Origin: Myxococcales bacterium UBA1660
GTDB lineage: Bacteria; Myxococcota_A; Polyangia; Polyangiales; Houyiibacteriaceae
Assembly: GCA_002320815.1 (NCBI GenBank)
Contig: DCLA01000068.1
Location: 68,740 to 132,739, forward strand
DNA: 64,000 bases
Direction of reading: 5' to 3'
The notes under the pieces were generated by a model that was not told the DNA's origin, did not search any database, and saw nothing but the letters and a program-made list of their open reading frames with translations. This document shows, piece by piece, positions 62,827 to 64,000 of this stretch. Positions within the stretch are counted from its first letter, which is position 1; every line of letters starts with the position of its first letter. The position numbers and the translations under genes are program-made.

Positions 62827-63978
62827 ATGACCACGGTGTGGAGCTTCCCGACGCGAATCCTCTTCGGCGAGGATTCGGCGCAGTCCCTGCCCGACGAGGT
62901 GAAGGCCCTCGGCGGCACGAAGGCGTTCATCGTCACCGACGCGGGCGTGCGCGGCGCCGGGATCATCGATCCCCTCGTCGAGGCCATGCAGACCGCGGGG
63001 ATCGAGAGCACGGTCTTCGACCAGATCTCCAGCAACCCGCTGGAGTCCGAGGTCCTCGCGGCCACCGACGCCTACAAGCAGGCCGGAGCCGACGTGGTGA
63101 TCGGCGTGGGCGGCGGCAGCCCCCTCGACGTGGCCAAGATCGTGCGGCTCGCCGCGACTCATCCGCTCCCCCTCGCGCAGTACGACGACGCCATCGGCGG
63201 CGACGCGAAGGTGGTCCACCCGGTGCCGCCCATGGTGGCCATCCCCACCACCGCGGGCACCGGCAGCGAGGTCGGCCGGAGCGGCGTGGTGACGCTGCAG
63301 GCGACCAACAAGAAGACCGTGATCTTCGCGCCGCGGCTCCTGCCCAACGTGGCGATCCTGGACCCGAAGGTCACCGAGACCATGCCCCCGCGGACGACCG
63401 CGGCGACCGGCATGGACGCCCTCACGCACCTCATCGAGGCCTACTGCGCCAAGGGCGACCACCCGATGGCCGACGCCATCGCCCTCGAAGGGATCCGTCT
63501 CTGCGCCGAGTACCTCGAGCGCGCCGTGCGGGACGGGAAGGACCTCGAGGCCCGCGGCGCGATGTTGAAGGCGTCGATGATGGGCGCCGTGGCCTTCCAG
63601 AAGGGGCTCGGCGCGTGCCACTCGCTGGCGCATCCGCTGAGCGCCGAGCACGACCTGCACCACGGGCTCGCCAACGCGCTCTGCCTCCCGGCCGTCCTCG
63701 ACTTCAACCGGAGCGCGGTCCCCGAGCGCATCGGGACCATCGCCAAGATCCTCGGCGCCCGTGGCGACGACACCGAGACCCTGGCCTTCGAGTGCTCCGG
63801 CGCGGTGCGCGCCCTGCGCAAGAAGATCGGGCTGCCCGATGGCCTCGGCGCGGTGGACGTCCCCGAGGAGAACCTCCCGCGGTTGGCCAACCTGGCCTTC
63901 GACGACGTCTGTCATCAGATGAACCCCCGCGAGTGCACGGCCGAGGATCTCCTCAGCCTCTACCGCGCGTCCTTCTGA
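62827..63978 (+). CDS. Iron-containing alcohol dehydrogenase (group III)
   Basis: 383 residues behind AAGGAG (62808-62813). NAD motif GVGGGSPLDVAKI, IPTTAGTGSEV, metal ligands in GMDALTHLIEAY (Asp, His) and ACHSLAHPLSAEHDLHHG (His, His). All four usual metal ligands are visible. It reduces or oxidises an aldehyde/alcohol; relation to glycerol, 1,2-diol or butanol dehydrogenases cannot be settled. Ends the window; it is the last of the ligase-acyltransferase-GpsA-like run. Confidence 0.92.
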   Translation: MTTVWSFPTRILFGEDSAQSLPDEVKALGGTKAFIVTDAGVRGAGIIDPLVEAMQTAGIESTVFDQISSNPLESEVLAATDAYKQAGADVVIGVGGGSPLDVAKIVRLAATHPLPLAQYDDAIGGDAKVVHPVPPMVAIPTTAGTGSEVGRSGVVTLQATNKKTVIFAPRLLPNVAILDPKVTETMPPRTTAATGMDALTHLIEAYCAKGDHPMADAIALEGIRLCAEYLERAVRDGKDLEARGAMLKASMMGAVAFQKGLGACHSLAHPLSAEHDLHHGLANALCLPAVLDFNRSAVPERIGTIAKILGARGDDTETLAFECSGAVRALRKKIGLPDGLGAVDVPEENLPRLANLAFDDVCHQMNPRECTAEDLLSLYRASF

Positions 63979-64000
63979 GCGGCGTCCTTCCGAGCGGCGT

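Overview
The window is about 70% GC and very densely packed: roughly 54 protein genes, no gap above 300 bases, no tRNA, rRNA, CRISPR array or insertion sequence that I can see. Lineage markers point to a myxobacterium (Myxococcota/Deltaproteobacteria). They are MYXO-CTERM-type C-terminal sorting tails, an AgmX/PglI-type C-terminal domain, a TIGR02147-family regulator, a TIGR02265-like protein, many Cys-anchored lipoproteins and secreted beta-propeller-like proteins, and DUF4388/receiver mosaics. Genus cannot be fixed from the sequence alone. Most genes look chromosomal and housekeeping or surface related; nothing suggests a mobile island. || Layout. 1-8.5 kb: end of a sigma-54 activator, a VWA surface protein, a Cys-rich MYXO-CTERM protein, a glutathionyl-hydroquinone reductase, a DUF3634 protein, an unknown, and a coupled argE-argA arginine module. 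8.5-16.6 kb (minus strand): uvrA, egtD, a 1075-residue protein with two phosphorylation-defective receiver domains, and a TIGR02265-like protein. 16.6-24.5 kb: secreted propeller-like protein, OmpR-type two-component pair followed by a PAP2 phosphatase, and a divergent aldehyde dehydrogenase/GloB detoxification pair. 24.5-34.2 kb: large lipoprotein divergent from a TIGR02147 regulator-lipoprotein pair, a second lipoprotein, an alpha/beta-hydrolase-AMP-ligase fusion, and a GT-C glycosyltransferase. 34.2-42.2 kb: an unknown coupled gene pair, a membrane GT2 synthase fused to a GH16 glycanase, and a propeller lipoprotein-tetraheme protein-DUF192 operon. 42.2-48.8 kb: Xre regulator with a multi-site operator, PAS-GAF-GGDEF cyclase, kinase/acyl-CoA dehydrogenase divergent pair resembling a split ACAD10/11 (LvaA/LvaC) module, and MYXO-CTERM proteins whose genes overlap tail to tail. 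48.9-55 kb: membrane protein, small unknown pair, methyltransferase, ECF sigma/anti-sigma pair divergent from an AgmX-like protein. 55-64 kb: GMC oxidoreductase, lipoprotein, serine hydrolase, then an operon of NTF2-like protein, glutamine-synthetase-like ligase, PlsB-like acyltransferase, a GpsA-like protein lacking its catalytic lysines, and an iron-type alcohol dehydrogenase. || The best candidates for something new are the GT2-GH16 single-chain glycan synthase/hydrolase, the hydrolase-AMP-ligase fusion with an eroded P-loop, the ligase-acyltransferase-pseudo-GpsA operon, the split 4-hydroxyacid module, and the duplicated tetraheme oxidoreductase. Family assignments are made from visible motifs and memory of the families; no database search was run.
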